From contig JADJEQ010000006.1 of assembly GCA_016709025.1 (NCBI GenBank), positions 124,001-188,000 on the forward strand: a stretch of 64,000 nucleotides of DNA. The letters are read 5' to 3'. This DNA comes from Bacteroidales bacterium (GTDB lineage Bacteria; Bacteroidota; Bacteroidia; Bacteroidales; Lentimicrobiaceae). The translations under genes and the position numbers were made by a program. Numbering within the stretch: position 1 is the stretch's first letter; each line of letters starts with the position of its first letter. Shown one piece after another: positions 17,994-26,874 of this stretch. Below the pieces are notes generated by a model. The model searched no databases. It had not been told where the DNA came from and saw only the letters and a list, made by a program, of their open reading frames with translations.

Positions 17994-19208
17994 ATGTTGA
18001 AAGGGAAAAAGATTCTGATTGGAATCACCGGCAGCATAGCTGCTTATAAGATTCCTTTTCTGGTCAGGCTTTTCAAAAAGGAAGGTGCTGAAGTTAAAGT
18101 TATTATGACTCAGTGCGCAACTGATTTTGTTACCCCATTAACCTTATCAACCCTTTCACAACAGCCAATACTGATTGAACCCTACAACAAGGTAGACGGT
18201 AGTTGGAACAGCCATGTTGACTGGGGAAGGTGGGCCGATGTTTTTCTGATTGCACCTGTTTCGGCGAATACACTTGCTAAAATGGCTGCCGGAATCGCTG
18301 ATAATCTACTCACAACCACTTATCTTGCTGCCAAATGCCCTGTATTCTTTGCCCCGGCAATGGATCTCGACATGTACCATCATCCGACTACCCAAAAGAA
18401 TACCGACACCCTGATATCGTACGGAAATCATCTGATTGCACCGAATGAAGGAGAACTGGCCAGTGGCCTGTGTGGTGCGGGCAGAATGGAAGAACCTGAA
18501 GCGATTGTTGAAGTTATCCGAAGCTTCTTCGAAAAAAAAAATGACCTGAAAGGACAAAAAGTCCTGGTTTCTGCCGGTCCAACTTATGAACCTATTGATC
18601 CTGTTAGATTTATAGGGAACCATTCTTCAGGGAAAATGGGGTATGCGATTGCTGAGGCTCTTGCATTTCGCGGAGCTGAAGTGATTCTGGTATCAGGGCC
18701 GGTCGCAGTTAAAGTGCAAAATCCTGCAATCCGTACTATTCAGGTTCAAACTGCCCACCAGATGGCTGAAGCATGTTTCATGGCATTCCCAGGGTGTACG
18801 ATTGCAATTATGGCTGCCGCTGTTGCTGATTATACGAGTGAATCGCCGGCCGGACAGAAAATAAAAAAGAAAGGGAGCAATCTTTCAATTGATCTTATCC
18901 CGACAACGGATATTCTGGCAGAACTTGGCAAAATAAAACAAAAAGGCCAGTTTCTGACTGGTTTCGCTTTGGAGACCGAAAATGAAACTGCCAATGCACA
19001 GAAAAAATTACAAAATAAAAACCTGGATCTTATCGTTTTAAATTCACTGAATGATCCCGGTGCCGGATTCGGAACCGACACCAATAAAGTAAAAATGATT
19101 GCTGCCGACGGTCAGATGAAGGATACACCATTGCTCAGTAAAGCTGAGATTGCAGAAGAAATCGTCAATATGATCGTTTCTCTTACAGAAAAAAGTAACC
19201 TAAAATAA
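17994..19208 (+). CDS. coaBC: Phosphopantothenoylcysteine decarboxylase / phosphopantothenate-cysteine ligase
   Basis: 404 aa, full length. N-terminal CoaC flavoprotein: ILIGITGSIAAYKIPFLVRL, HVDWGRWAD with the active-site His, APVSANTLAKMAAG, and PAMDLDMYHHP in place of the usual PAMNxxMW. C-terminal CoaB: SAGPTYEPIDPVRFIGNHSS and AAVADY, with the KKKG tail of the nucleotide site. It carries out two consecutive steps of coenzyme A synthesis from 4'-phosphopantothenate in the cytoplasm. Position between rpoZ and the DUF4835 gene is the usual Bacteroidetes order. Confidence 0.92.
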   Translation: MLKGKKILIGITGSIAAYKIPFLVRLFKKEGAEVKVIMTQCATDFVTPLTLSTLSQQPILIEPYNKVDGSWNSHVDWGRWADVFLIAPVSANTLAKMAAGIADNLLTTTYLAAKCPVFFAPAMDLDMYHHPTTQKNTDTLISYGNHLIAPNEGELASGLCGAGRMEEPEAIVEVIRSFFEKKNDLKGQKVLVSAGPTYEPIDPVRFIGNHSSGKMGYAIAEALAFRGAEVILVSGPVAVKVQNPAIRTIQVQTAHQMAEACFMAFPGCTIAIMAAAVADYTSESPAGQKIKKKGSNLSIDLIPTTDILAELGKIKQKGQFLTGFALETENETANAQKKLQNKNLDLIVLNSLNDPGAGFGTDTNKVKMIAADGQMKDTPLLSKAEIAEEIVNMIVSLTEKSNLK

Positions 19209-19214
19209 CTCACA

Positions 19215-20162
19215 ATGAAGCAACTGTTTCTGACATTTCTGGCGGGCATTTCTGTGATAGTTGTTACTGCACAGGAATTTAATGTCACCGTACAGGTTAC
19301 TTCACCAAAGGTTGAAGGCACTGAAAAGAAAATTTTCGAAACCCTGCAGCAGGAATTATACGATTTCGTGAACAACCGAAAATGGACGAATTTCCAGTAT
19401 AAACCTGAAGAACGGATTGAAGGTACGATTCTGATTACCATCGACAACAGGTCGGGAGAGGATTTCAGCGGAAAGATGAATGTTGCCTTGAGACGCCCTG
19501 TTTATAAATCTTCCTATAATACGGCACTTCTGAATTACATAGACAAGGACATCGAGTTTAAATATGTTGAATTTCAGCCGCTTGAATACTCCGACAATAC
19601 ATTTACTTCAAACCTTACCTCGGTAGTAGCTTATTACCTGTATGTTTTTCTGGGACTCGACGGGGATTCTTTTGCCAAGAACGGGGGATCAATCTTTTTC
19701 GAGAAAGCTCAGAATATTGTAAATATGGGTCAGAATGCGAGGGAAAAGGGCTGGAAAGCCTTTGAAAGTCAGAAAAACCGATATTGGCTGATCGAAAATT
19801 ATACCAATCCTACATACTCTTCTGTGCGTGAAGCCATGTACCGATACCACAGGCTGGGCCTCGATCAGATGGCCGATGATGTTGAAACCGGAAGGGCTTC
19901 GGTTAACGAGAGCCTTGAATTGCTAAAAAAAGCAAACCGCGAGCGGCCGGGCTTATTTATCCTTCAGTTGTTTCTGGAAGCAAAACGCGATGAAATCGTA
20001 AACATCTATTCGCAGGCCTCTCCAATGGATAAAACCAAAGCAGTTAATACACTAAAGGAAATTGACCCTTCCAATTCTTCAAGATACCAGAAAATTCTTG
20101 ATGCATCCGGACCCGGGGGATCCGGTGGGGGTGGGGTAACTTCTCCTGGCGGCAAAAAATAG
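19215..20162 (+). CDS. DUF4835 family protein (PorD-like)
   Basis: 315 aa with signal peptide MKQLFLTFLAGISVIVVTAQ. Conserved family features: FNVTVQVTSPKVEGTEKKIF, LYDFVNNRKWTNFQYKPEER, LTSVVAYYLYVFLGLDGDSF. The family is sometimes annotated PorD and linked to type IX secretion in Bacteroidetes; that link is from memory, not from this sequence, and no other T9SS gene is in the window. The C-terminus ends in a Gly-rich tail (GGSGGGGVTSPGGKK), probably flexible. Starts 6 bp after coaBC. Confidence 0.82.
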   Translation: MKQLFLTFLAGISVIVVTAQEFNVTVQVTSPKVEGTEKKIFETLQQELYDFVNNRKWTNFQYKPEERIEGTILITIDNRSGEDFSGKMNVALRRPVYKSSYNTALLNYIDKDIEFKYVEFQPLEYSDNTFTSNLTSVVAYYLYVFLGLDGDSFAKNGGSIFFEKAQNIVNMGQNAREKGWKAFESQKNRYWLIENYTNPTYSSVREAMYRYHRLGLDQMADDVETGRASVNESLELLKKANRERPGLFILQLFLEAKRDEIVNIYSQASPMDKTKAVNTLKEIDPSNSSRYQKILDASGPGGSGGGGVTSPGGKK

Positions 20163-20174
20163 CATTTGATTTTG

Positions 20175-20182
20175 TAAATTTG
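20175..20182 (+). promoter_or_regulatory. Candidate -7 promoter element before recN
   Basis: TAAATTTG fits TAnnTTTG and lies 27 bp ahead of the recN ATG in the only sizeable gap of the cluster. No good TTTG is found 19 nt upstream, so it would be an internal or secondary promoter. Confidence 0.35.
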
Positions 20183-20208
20183 CTTTTCATAATTCCTGAT
20201 CACAGTCT

Positions 20209-21870
20209 ATGCTGCTGCACCTTTCTATTGTAAATTATGCACTGATAACCAGGCTCGAGATCACATTCGGCCAAAAGTTTTCAGTGATTACCGGCGAAAC
20301 GGGCGCAGGAAAATCGATTATTCTGGGAGCCATATCCCTGATGCTTGGTCAACGGGCTGACAACCTTAGTTTGCCTGATAAAACCTCCAAATGCAGCATC
20401 GAAGGTTCTTTTGATATCTCTGCCTGTGATCTTGAATCCTTCTTTGTTGATAACGATCTGGATTTTGATCCTACCTGTATCATCAGGCGGGAAATTACGC
20501 CGCAAGGCAAGTCAAGAGCTTTCATCAACGATACCCCGGTTAACCTTAACCAGCTCAAAGACCTTACCAGCCGGCTGATTGATGTGCACTCACAGCACCA
20601 GACGCTGCTTTTGCAGGAATCTTCTTTTCAGCTATCAGTAGTTGATTCGGTTGCCGGAAATGCTGAATTGCTGGCTAAATACAGGCAGGTTTTTAAAGAA
20701 CTTGCCGGTTTGAGAAAAACACTGGCCGGTCTTATTGAAACCAACCTTAAAGCCAGGGCCGAACTCGATTACCTGAACTTCCTTTTCGATGAACTTGAGA
20801 AAGCTTCCATCAGGCCGGGTGAACAGGAAGAACTTGAAGATGAATCTCAATTGCTCACTCATGCAGAGGAAATTAAAACCCGTTTGTTCCAGGTTGCCGC
20901 ACTGCTGAGCCTAAGCGATGACAATGTGATCAGAAGGTTAAATGAAGCATTTACAAACCTTCAGGCAGCATCAAAATACCAGAAAGAGTCATCGGATCTT
21001 GCAGAACGCATATCGGCCTGCCTGATTGAACTGCGCGACATTGCCACCATCGTTGAACGCCGGGCAGAGGAAATCAGCTTCAATCCCGACAGGATCAGTG
21101 AAATCAATGAGCGGCTTGGCCTGCTGTATAATCTCGAACAAAAACACCGGGTGAAAACAGTTGACGAATTGATCCTTGTCAAAAATGGCATCGAAGAAAA
21201 GATATTCGCCATTGATTCACTCGATCAGCAAATTGCAGCGCTTGAAAAGCAGGTTGAAGAAAAAGGTGTCAGGCTGGCAGAAATGGCTTCCGGACTGAGT
21301 GAGCGCCGCAAGGCAGTTTGTGTCACCATTGAGCGATCGTTGATAGAAACGGTTACCCAACTGGGAATGAATGATGCCGTATTTAAAGTCAGTATCAACC
21401 CCCTGAATGAGCCAGGGCGTGACGGAACTGACCGTATTGTTTTTCTCTTCAGTGCCAACAAAGGCATCCCACCGGCCGAATTGTCGAAGATTGCCTCCGG
21501 AGGTGAGCTGTCGAGGCTGATGCTGGCTGTAAAATCGCTGATCTCATCAACAAGCTTGCTACCCACGATAATTTTCGATGAAATTGATACCGGCATTTCA
21601 GGGGAAACGGCCACAAGGGTTGGCAATATTCTGAAGAAAATCGCCGTGAACATGCAGGTTATCGCAATCACGCATCTGCCGCAGATTGCCGGCAAAGGCA
21701 ATCAGCATTTCAAGGTGTTTAAGTTTACCGACGATAAACGCACCTATTCTGACATTGAACAACTTAACGGAGAACAAAGGATTACCGAACTTGCGCTGAT
21801 GATCAGCGGAGACCCCGATTCTGCTGCAGCACGAAGCACTGCAAAAGAGATTCTACAAAACAATAGTTGA
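20209..21870 (+). CDS. recN: DNA repair protein RecN
   Basis: 553 aa, full length. SMC-like ATPase of double-strand-break repair. Seen: Walker A GETGAGKS near residue 30, coiled-coil middle (long Glu/Lys/Leu stretches about 150-370), ABC signature ASGGELSRLMLAVKS, Walker B IIFDEIDTGISGE, and the H-loop-like ITHLPQIAGKGNQHF. Last member of the conserved cluster. Confidence 0.92.
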   Translation: MLLHLSIVNYALITRLEITFGQKFSVITGETGAGKSIILGAISLMLGQRADNLSLPDKTSKCSIEGSFDISACDLESFFVDNDLDFDPTCIIRREITPQGKSRAFINDTPVNLNQLKDLTSRLIDVHSQHQTLLLQESSFQLSVVDSVAGNAELLAKYRQVFKELAGLRKTLAGLIETNLKARAELDYLNFLFDELEKASIRPGEQEELEDESQLLTHAEEIKTRLFQVAALLSLSDDNVIRRLNEAFTNLQAASKYQKESSDLAERISACLIELRDIATIVERRAEEISFNPDRISEINERLGLLYNLEQKHRVKTVDELILVKNGIEEKIFAIDSLDQQIAALEKQVEEKGVRLAEMASGLSERRKAVCVTIERSLIETVTQLGMNDAVFKVSINPLNEPGRDGTDRIVFLFSANKGIPPAELSKIASGGELSRLMLAVKSLISSTSLLPTIIFDEIDTGISGETATRVGNILKKIAVNMQVIAITHLPQIAGKGNQHFKVFKFTDDKRTYSDIEQLNGEQRITELALMISGDPDSAAARSTAKEILQNNS

Positions 21871-21947
21871 TTCGGATTGTTTGATATATTCAGCAGAAAA
21901 CCGATAAAACATTAAACAATAAACAATAAACAAATAAAACTGAGCTT

Positions 21948-22817
21948 ATGGCGTACAACCTTTTAAAAGGAAAAAAAGGAATTATTTTTGGGGCATTGAA
22001 CAGCAATTCCATCGCCTGGAAAATTGCAGAACGGGCGCACGATGAAGGTGCAACCTTAGTGCTTACCAACACACCACTTGCCATCAGAATGGGCGATATG
22101 GATGAACTGGCTGCCAAAACCGGTTCTCAGATGATTCCTGCCGATGCTACAAGTGTTGCAGATCTTGAAAATCTCTTTTCAAAATCTCTGGAAATATTTG
22201 GTGGTAAAATAGACTTTGTGCTCCACTCCATCGGAATGTCGCCAAACGTCAGGAAAAAACTCCCCTACGATGATATCAACTACGAATATTTTTCCAAAAC
22301 GCTGGATATTTCCGCAGTTTCTTTTCACAAGATGATTCAGACTGCCAAGAAAATGGATGCCATCAGTGAATGGGGTTCAATTGTGGCTGTTTCCTACATT
22401 GCTGCACAACGCACTCTTTTTGAGTACAACGACATGGCCGATGCCAAGGCCGTGCTGGAATCCATTGCCCGTAGTTTCGGATACATTTACGGTCGTGAAA
22501 AACATGTGCGCATCAACACCATCTCACAGTCGCCCACCCCAACCACTGCAGGGCAGGGGGTTAAGGGATTTTCAGGATTGATGGACTTTACCGAGCGGAT
22601 GTCGCCCCTCGGCAATGCTACGGCCGACGAATGTGCCGATTACTGCATTACGTTGTTTTCTGATCTTACCAGGAAGGTTACCATGCAGAACCTTTTTCAC
22701 GACGGAGGCTTCAGCAGCATGGGTATGAGTGCACGGGCCATGACTCAGTACAACAAGAGCCTGGAATGCAAAGCCTGCCATGAAAATCCATTGAATCATA
22801 TAGAAGAGGAAATCTGA
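21948..22817 (+). CDS. fabI: Enoyl-[acyl-carrier-protein] reductase (NADH), FabI type
   Basis: 289 aa. Short-chain dehydrogenase fold that carries out the last reduction in each fatty-acid elongation cycle. Seen: GIIFGALNSNSIAWKIA (FabI-type nucleotide loop), DFVLHSIGMSP, catalytic Tyr-X6-Lys in YNDMADAKAVLES, and the substrate loop ISQSPTPTTAGQGV. Longer than E. coli FabI because of a C-terminal tail with a CKACHENP motif, common in Bacteroidetes FabI. Stands alone, convergent with the TonB-C gene. Confidence 0.9.
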   Translation: MAYNLLKGKKGIIFGALNSNSIAWKIAERAHDEGATLVLTNTPLAIRMGDMDELAAKTGSQMIPADATSVADLENLFSKSLEIFGGKIDFVLHSIGMSPNVRKKLPYDDINYEYFSKTLDISAVSFHKMIQTAKKMDAISEWGSIVAVSYIAAQRTLFEYNDMADAKAVLESIARSFGYIYGREKHVRINTISQSPTPTTAGQGVKGFSGLMDFTERMSPLGNATADECADYCITLFSDLTRKVTMQNLFHDGGFSSMGMSARAMTQYNKSLECKACHENPLNHIEEEI

Positions 22818-23264
22818 TCAGGGTTGATCCCCGAAAGAAATGGTGTATCCGTACACCTGACCACCGGCCGGCTTTTCGGCCGGTTTTTCTTTTTCAGGAG
22901 CTGAAGTTACTGAATAGTTGAGCACAGGAGCAGGTGCCTGCGGAAGCCTGAAATTGATGCGTGTGCGCATGCTGCTGCGTACCTTCATGCCATGATTGGC
23001 AGCCGGAGAATATTTTAGCAATGAAATCAAACGGATGGCTTCTTCGTCACAGCCATAACCAATTCCACTGACAATCCCGATGTCCTCGACATGACCTTCA
23101 TTGGTCACCGTATAAACAACATGTACCTGGCCTTCAATCATTTTTTCAAGTGCCTGTTCAGGATAACGCAACTGCCTGTCGATGAATTTGCGCAGTGCTT
23201 CGTTTCCCCCGGGGTACTGGGGCATCTTGATAAAATTCTTGTCTTTCCTGCTTTTTTTGGTCAT
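22818..23264 (-). CDS. TonB C-terminal domain protein without membrane anchor
   Basis: 148 aa. YPGGNEALRKFIDRQLRYPE and GQVHVVYTVTNEGHVEDIGI ... DEEAIRLISLLKYSPA define a TonB C-terminal domain (residues about 15-108). It lacks a signal peptide or N-terminal transmembrane segment. A Pro/Glu/Lys tail (EKEKPAEKPAGG) follows. Its stop directly abuts the fabI stop. Export and partner are unclear. Confidence 0.7.
   Translation of the reverse strand: MTKKSRKDKNFIKMPQYPGGNEALRKFIDRQLRYPEQALEKMIEGQVHVVYTVTNEGHVEDIGIVSGIGYGCDEEAIRLISLLKYSPAANHGMKVRSSMRTRINFRLPQAPAPVLNYSVTSAPEKEKPAEKPAGGQVYGYTISFGDQP
22864..22890 (+). terminator. Terminator-like hairpin for fabI inside the convergent gene
   Basis: Stem CCGGCCG (22864-22870) with CGGCCGG (22877-22883) and loop GCTTTT, followed on the plus strand by TTTTTCTTTTT. 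It lies about 50 bp beyond the fabI stop but within the coding end (Pro/Lys/Glu tail) of the minus-strand gene. Confidence 0.6.
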
Positions 23265-23546
23265 AGGGGTGGTTTCACTTTAAACAAAGGTATGATCATT
23301 TGAGCGTTTTTCACACAAGATATTTCAGGTGGATCATATTTTACCAATGTTTCTTGCGCTTCCTTTCCACTGAATTATGTGCATTCCCAAATAATGGTAT
23401 ATTTGCAATCAGATTATGAAAAAATAACAGACAGTCGTTATACCACGATGGTAATTGCGGTTTTTCGTTTATTCCGTGGCTCTGTTTCAGGCTGACTTAT
23501 TTTAGTTACTACTATTCATTTTTATTGACATAAAACGATTCAACGT
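23265..23546 (+). promoter_or_regulatory. Divergent intergenic region with candidate -7 element for etfB
   Basis: TATATTTG at 23398-23405 fits the Bacteroidetes -7 element; the -33 position has no TTTG. A leader of about 135 nt would precede etfB. No structured RNA motif was recognised. Confidence 0.3.
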
Positions 23547-24296
23547 ATGAAAATTCTGGTTTGTATCAGCAACGTGCCCGATACTACAACAAAAGTTAAG
23601 TTTGTTGATGAACTTAAAAAGCTGGATGTCAATGGCATTCAATGGGTGATTAATCCCTGGGATGAATTGGCGCTAACCCGTGCCCTGGAACTTAAGGATG
23701 ATGCTGCGAATGGCATTCAGTCCGTTACAGTTGCCCATGTAGGCCTCTCCACATCGGAACCAACCATCCGCAAAGCACTGGCAATTGGTGCCGACGATGC
23801 CATCAGGGTAAATACTGAGTCAGGCGATGCTTATAGTGTTGCTGCACAGCTGGCCGAAGTGCTTAAAAATGAAAACTTTGATATTATCCTTTGCGGGATC
23901 GAATCGAGCGATCACAACGGCTCAACCGTTGGCGGCATGCTGGCCGAATTCCTCAGGGTTCCCTCTGTTACCTGCGTTTCTTCCCTGAAGTTTGAAAATG
24001 GACAACCCGTCGTTTCCCGTGAAATAGACGGAGGTAAAGAAGGGTTGTCGCTGCCGGTACCATTTGTGGCCATAGTGCAGAAGGGAATTGCCAAAGAGCC
24101 CCGGATCGCTGCCATGCGTGGAATTATGTCGGCCCGCACCAAACCCATAAAGGTTTATGAGCCACAGGCCATCGATAATCTCACAGAAGTAGTGAATTAT
24201 GAAATGCCTAAACCACGGGCTGCATGTAAGTATGTGGATGCTGAAAATGCCGGTCAGCTCATCGATCTGCTTCAGAACGAAGCCAGGGTTTTCTAA
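23547..24296 (+). CDS. etfB: Electron transfer flavoprotein beta subunit, copy 1
   Basis: 249 aa. KILVCISNVPDTTTKVKFVD at the N-terminus and the ETF-beta signature region IVQKGIAKEPRIAAMRGIMS. ETF takes electrons from acyl-CoA dehydrogenases. The loop at GIESSDHNGSTVGGMLAEF lacks the DGDTAQVGP motif present in copy 2 (32711-33583). Next to etfA (36-bp gap) and a membrane Fe-S oxidoreductase, so this ETF most likely feeds the quinone pool (inference). Confidence 0.9.
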   Translation: MKILVCISNVPDTTTKVKFVDELKKLDVNGIQWVINPWDELALTRALELKDDAANGIQSVTVAHVGLSTSEPTIRKALAIGADDAIRVNTESGDAYSVAAQLAEVLKNENFDIILCGIESSDHNGSTVGGMLAEFLRVPSVTCVSSLKFENGQPVVSREIDGGKEGLSLPVPFVAIVQKGIAKEPRIAAMRGIMSARTKPIKVYEPQAIDNLTEVVNYEMPKPRAACKYVDAENAGQLIDLLQNEARVF

Positions 24297-24332
24297 AAAT
24301 ATCAGTGTTAACGAAATAAAACAAATCAATAT

Positions 24333-25304
24333 ATGGCAGTATTAGTTTTTCCCGAAAATTGGGATGGCAAATTCAAGAAGCTCTCTTTCGAACTGGTTTC
24401 TTACGCATCAAAGGTTGCCGATATGCTTGGTGATCAGGCCATCGTGGTATCCATTGGCAATGTTGAAGCCGGGGAACTTGGTAAACTGGCAACCTATGGA
24501 GCCGATAAAATTATCAGCATCGAAAATAGCGCGTTGAACGCACTTGACGATCAGGCTTATGCCGGCATGATAGCTGAAGTAGCACAAAAAGTCAACGCAA
24601 GTGTGGTGGTGCTTTCCAACAACAACACCGGAAAAGCACTTGCACCAAGGCTTTCGGTCAGGCTAAAGGCAGGTATTGCTTCCGGTGTCGGTAAACTTCC
24701 GGTATCCACCACACCCTTCGTGGTGAATAAGAAAGTATATTCCGGCAAGGCTTTTGCCAATGTTGAAATAAAAACCCCCGTCAGAATCATCACCCTTGCC
24801 CAGAACTCGTTTGAAGTAATTGAGTCACCGAAACCGGTCGTCATCGAAAAATCGGATATTCAACCCGATCAGGGATTGATGAAGATTAAAGTAAATGATG
24901 TTCAAAAACTGGCTGGCAAGATACTGCTTACAGATGCCGATATTGTGGTTTCCGGCGGCAGGGGAATGCGTTCACCCGACAACTGGGGACCACTGGTTGA
25001 AATGGCTGAGCTGCTTGGTGCAGGCACCGCCTGTTCGCGTCCCGTTTCGGATGAAGGATGGCGTCCTCACGATGAGCATACCGGTCAGACAGGGAAAATC
25101 ATCGCCCCCAACCTCTATTTTGCCATTGGTATTTCCGGAGCAATCCAGCATCTTGCGGGCATCAGTTCATCAAAGTATATTGTTGCCATCAACACCGATA
25201 AAGATGCACCGATTTTTGAAGCTGCACAGTATGGCATTGTGGGTGATGCTTCGAAAGTGCTGCCAAAACTGGTCGAAAAACTGAAAGAAATCAAATCAAA
25301 ATAA
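24333..25304 (+). CDS. etfA: Electron transfer flavoprotein alpha subunit, copy 1
   Basis: 323 aa. The C-terminal FAD domain is clear: VVSGGRGMRSPDNWGPLVEM, LGAGTACSRPVSDEGWRPHD, QTGKIIAPNLYFAIGISGAI, VAINTDKDAPIFEAAQYGIV. N-terminal domain begins AVLVFPENWDGKFKKLSFEL. It forms the ETF heterodimer with copy-1 EtfB. Confidence 0.92.
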   Translation: MAVLVFPENWDGKFKKLSFELVSYASKVADMLGDQAIVVSIGNVEAGELGKLATYGADKIISIENSALNALDDQAYAGMIAEVAQKVNASVVVLSNNNTGKALAPRLSVRLKAGIASGVGKLPVSTTPFVVNKKVYSGKAFANVEIKTPVRIITLAQNSFEVIESPKPVVIEKSDIQPDQGLMKIKVNDVQKLAGKILLTDADIVVSGGRGMRSPDNWGPLVEMAELLGAGTACSRPVSDEGWRPHDEHTGQTGKIIAPNLYFAIGISGAIQHLAGISSSKYIVAINTDKDAPIFEAAQYGIVGDASKVLPKLVEKLKEIKSK

Positions 25305-25324
25305 CCGCAGAATAAAAACCTGTT

Positions 25325-25373
25325 AAATGCCCTGATGAGTATTTTCTTAACAGAATACGAACAGGGCATTTTT
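25325..25373 (+). terminator. Terminator-like hairpin after etfA
   Basis: AAATGCCCTG (25325-25334) pairs perfectly with CAGGGCATTT (25362-25371), followed by TTTT. A nested GTATT/AATAC stem lies in the loop. It may limit read-through into the Fe-S oxidoreductase gene, whose start is only 10 bp on, or act as an intercistronic stabiliser. Confidence 0.55.
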
Positions 25374-25380
25374 CGATTAA

Positions 25381-26712
25381 ATGCATCAGATCATGGTAAA
25401 GCAGATCGCATTTTCACTTGCACTTTTAATAACGCTGGGAGTATTTACCTTCACGGTGCTGAGGCTCATCAGTTACTTCCGTTTTACCAAAACCGGTTTT
25501 CCCATCCGTGATTTGCCGAAACGGTTCATGGTGATGCTGGATGTCGCCATCGGGCAAACCAAAATATTCCGGCATCCGGTCATAGGATTTTTCCATGCAC
25601 TGGTATTCTGGGGATTTTGTGTCATTATTTTCGGAAGCATCGAAATGGTGATCGATGGCCTGTCCGGGCTTGAGCGTTCGCTGAAGGTGCTGGGCGGTTT
25701 TTACAATGTAATTATGGCTTCCGGGGATGTGTTTGCCCTGGTGGTTGCTGGTTCAATTGTTATTTTCATGATCAGGCGGCTGTTTCTGCACATCAGCCGC
25801 TTCGAAGGCATCGAAATGAAGAAGAAATCGCACCAGGATGCCAACATTGCCCTTTCGATGATTCTATTACTGATGCTGTCGCTGATGGGAATGAATGCAG
25901 CCTACGTTGAGTTGCAGACCGCAGGAAATGAGCCTGTTTATGGTGTTTACCCTGTCGGCAACCTGCTGGCACCGATCTTCAGCGGACTTTCGTTAAGCGG
26001 AATGCATGTCGCCCACGAATTCTTCTGGTGGTCGCACATCCTGCTTATTTTTATTTTCGCCAACATTCTTCCATACTCAAAGCATTTTCATGTATTCCTG
26101 TCGGTGCCGAATACCTTCCTTACCCGGCTCGAACCGCTGGGGAAACTCACCAACATGGACGACATTACCCGTGAAGTTAAGCTGATGCTTGACCCGAATG
26201 CAGCCTTTGAAGCACCGGCAGCCGATGCACCGGTCAGTCGTTTTGGGGTAAAGGATGTGGAAGATGTAACCTGGAAGAATTATTTCGATTCACTCACCTG
26301 TACCGAATGTGGAAGGTGTTCTGCCGTTTGTCCGGCCAATACCACCGGCAAAATGCTTTCGCCCCGCAAGATCTTTATGGACCTGCGTGCCCGCATGAAG
26401 GAAAAAGGGCCGGGCCTTGTCAGAAAAGGAATGGAGTATACCGACAACAAATCCCTGCTGCGCGATTATATATCCGAAGAGGAATTATGGGCTTGTACCA
26501 CCTGTAATGCCTGTGCGCAGGAATGCCCGGTCAACATCAACCATCCGACCCTGATTGTCGATATGCGACGCTACCTGGTGATGGAGGAAAGCAGTGCGCC
26601 TTCAGGATTGAAAACCATGTTCGCCAACATTGAAAACAATGGAGCACCCTGGCAATATTCGCCGGAGGACCGCCTTTTATGGGCTGAAAACCTGGAGATG
26701 AAAGTTTCTTAA
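25381..26712 (+). CDS. Membrane [4Fe-4S] oxidoreductase with cytochrome-b-like domain (HdrE/HdrD-N type)
   Basis: 443 aa; start at 25381 or at the second Met (25393). The N-terminal half has five membrane segments (e.g. LALLITLGVFTFTVLRLISY; ALVFWGFCVIIFGSIEMVI; HEFFWWSHILLIFIFANIL) with His residues suited to heme b, as in nitrate-reductase gamma/HdrE. The soluble half has two 4Fe-4S motifs: Cys307/310/313/317 (CTECGRCSAVCP) and Cys372/375/378/382 (CTTCNACAQECP). Together with the CCG protein downstream it matches the two halves of single-chain ETF:(methyl)menaquinone oxidoreductases (formerly DUF224) of syntrophic bacteria. Probable role: oxidise ETF and reduce menaquinone. Confidence 0.82.
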   Translation: MHQIMVKQIAFSLALLITLGVFTFTVLRLISYFRFTKTGFPIRDLPKRFMVMLDVAIGQTKIFRHPVIGFFHALVFWGFCVIIFGSIEMVIDGLSGLERSLKVLGGFYNVIMASGDVFALVVAGSIVIFMIRRLFLHISRFEGIEMKKKSHQDANIALSMILLLMLSLMGMNAAYVELQTAGNEPVYGVYPVGNLLAPIFSGLSLSGMHVAHEFFWWSHILLIFIFANILPYSKHFHVFLSVPNTFLTRLEPLGKLTNMDDITREVKLMLDPNAAFEAPAADAPVSRFGVKDVEDVTWKNYFDSLTCTECGRCSAVCPANTTGKMLSPRKIFMDLRARMKEKGPGLVRKGMEYTDNKSLLRDYISEEELWACTTCNACAQECPVNINHPTLIVDMRRYLVMEESSAPSGLKTMFANIENNGAPWQYSPEDRLLWAENLEMKVS

Positions 26713-26874
26713 ATCTTACGATGGAGATTTACCTTCAATACTCCATTAAATTTTTGCATCTGACTGGTTATCAGAATATTTGTAAAATCGAATTCGAATT
26801 TGTAAAATGTTAAATATCAATATTTTGCGTCATTGCGTCTTTGCGTGATTCTTAAAATTATCAGTCTATTGACC

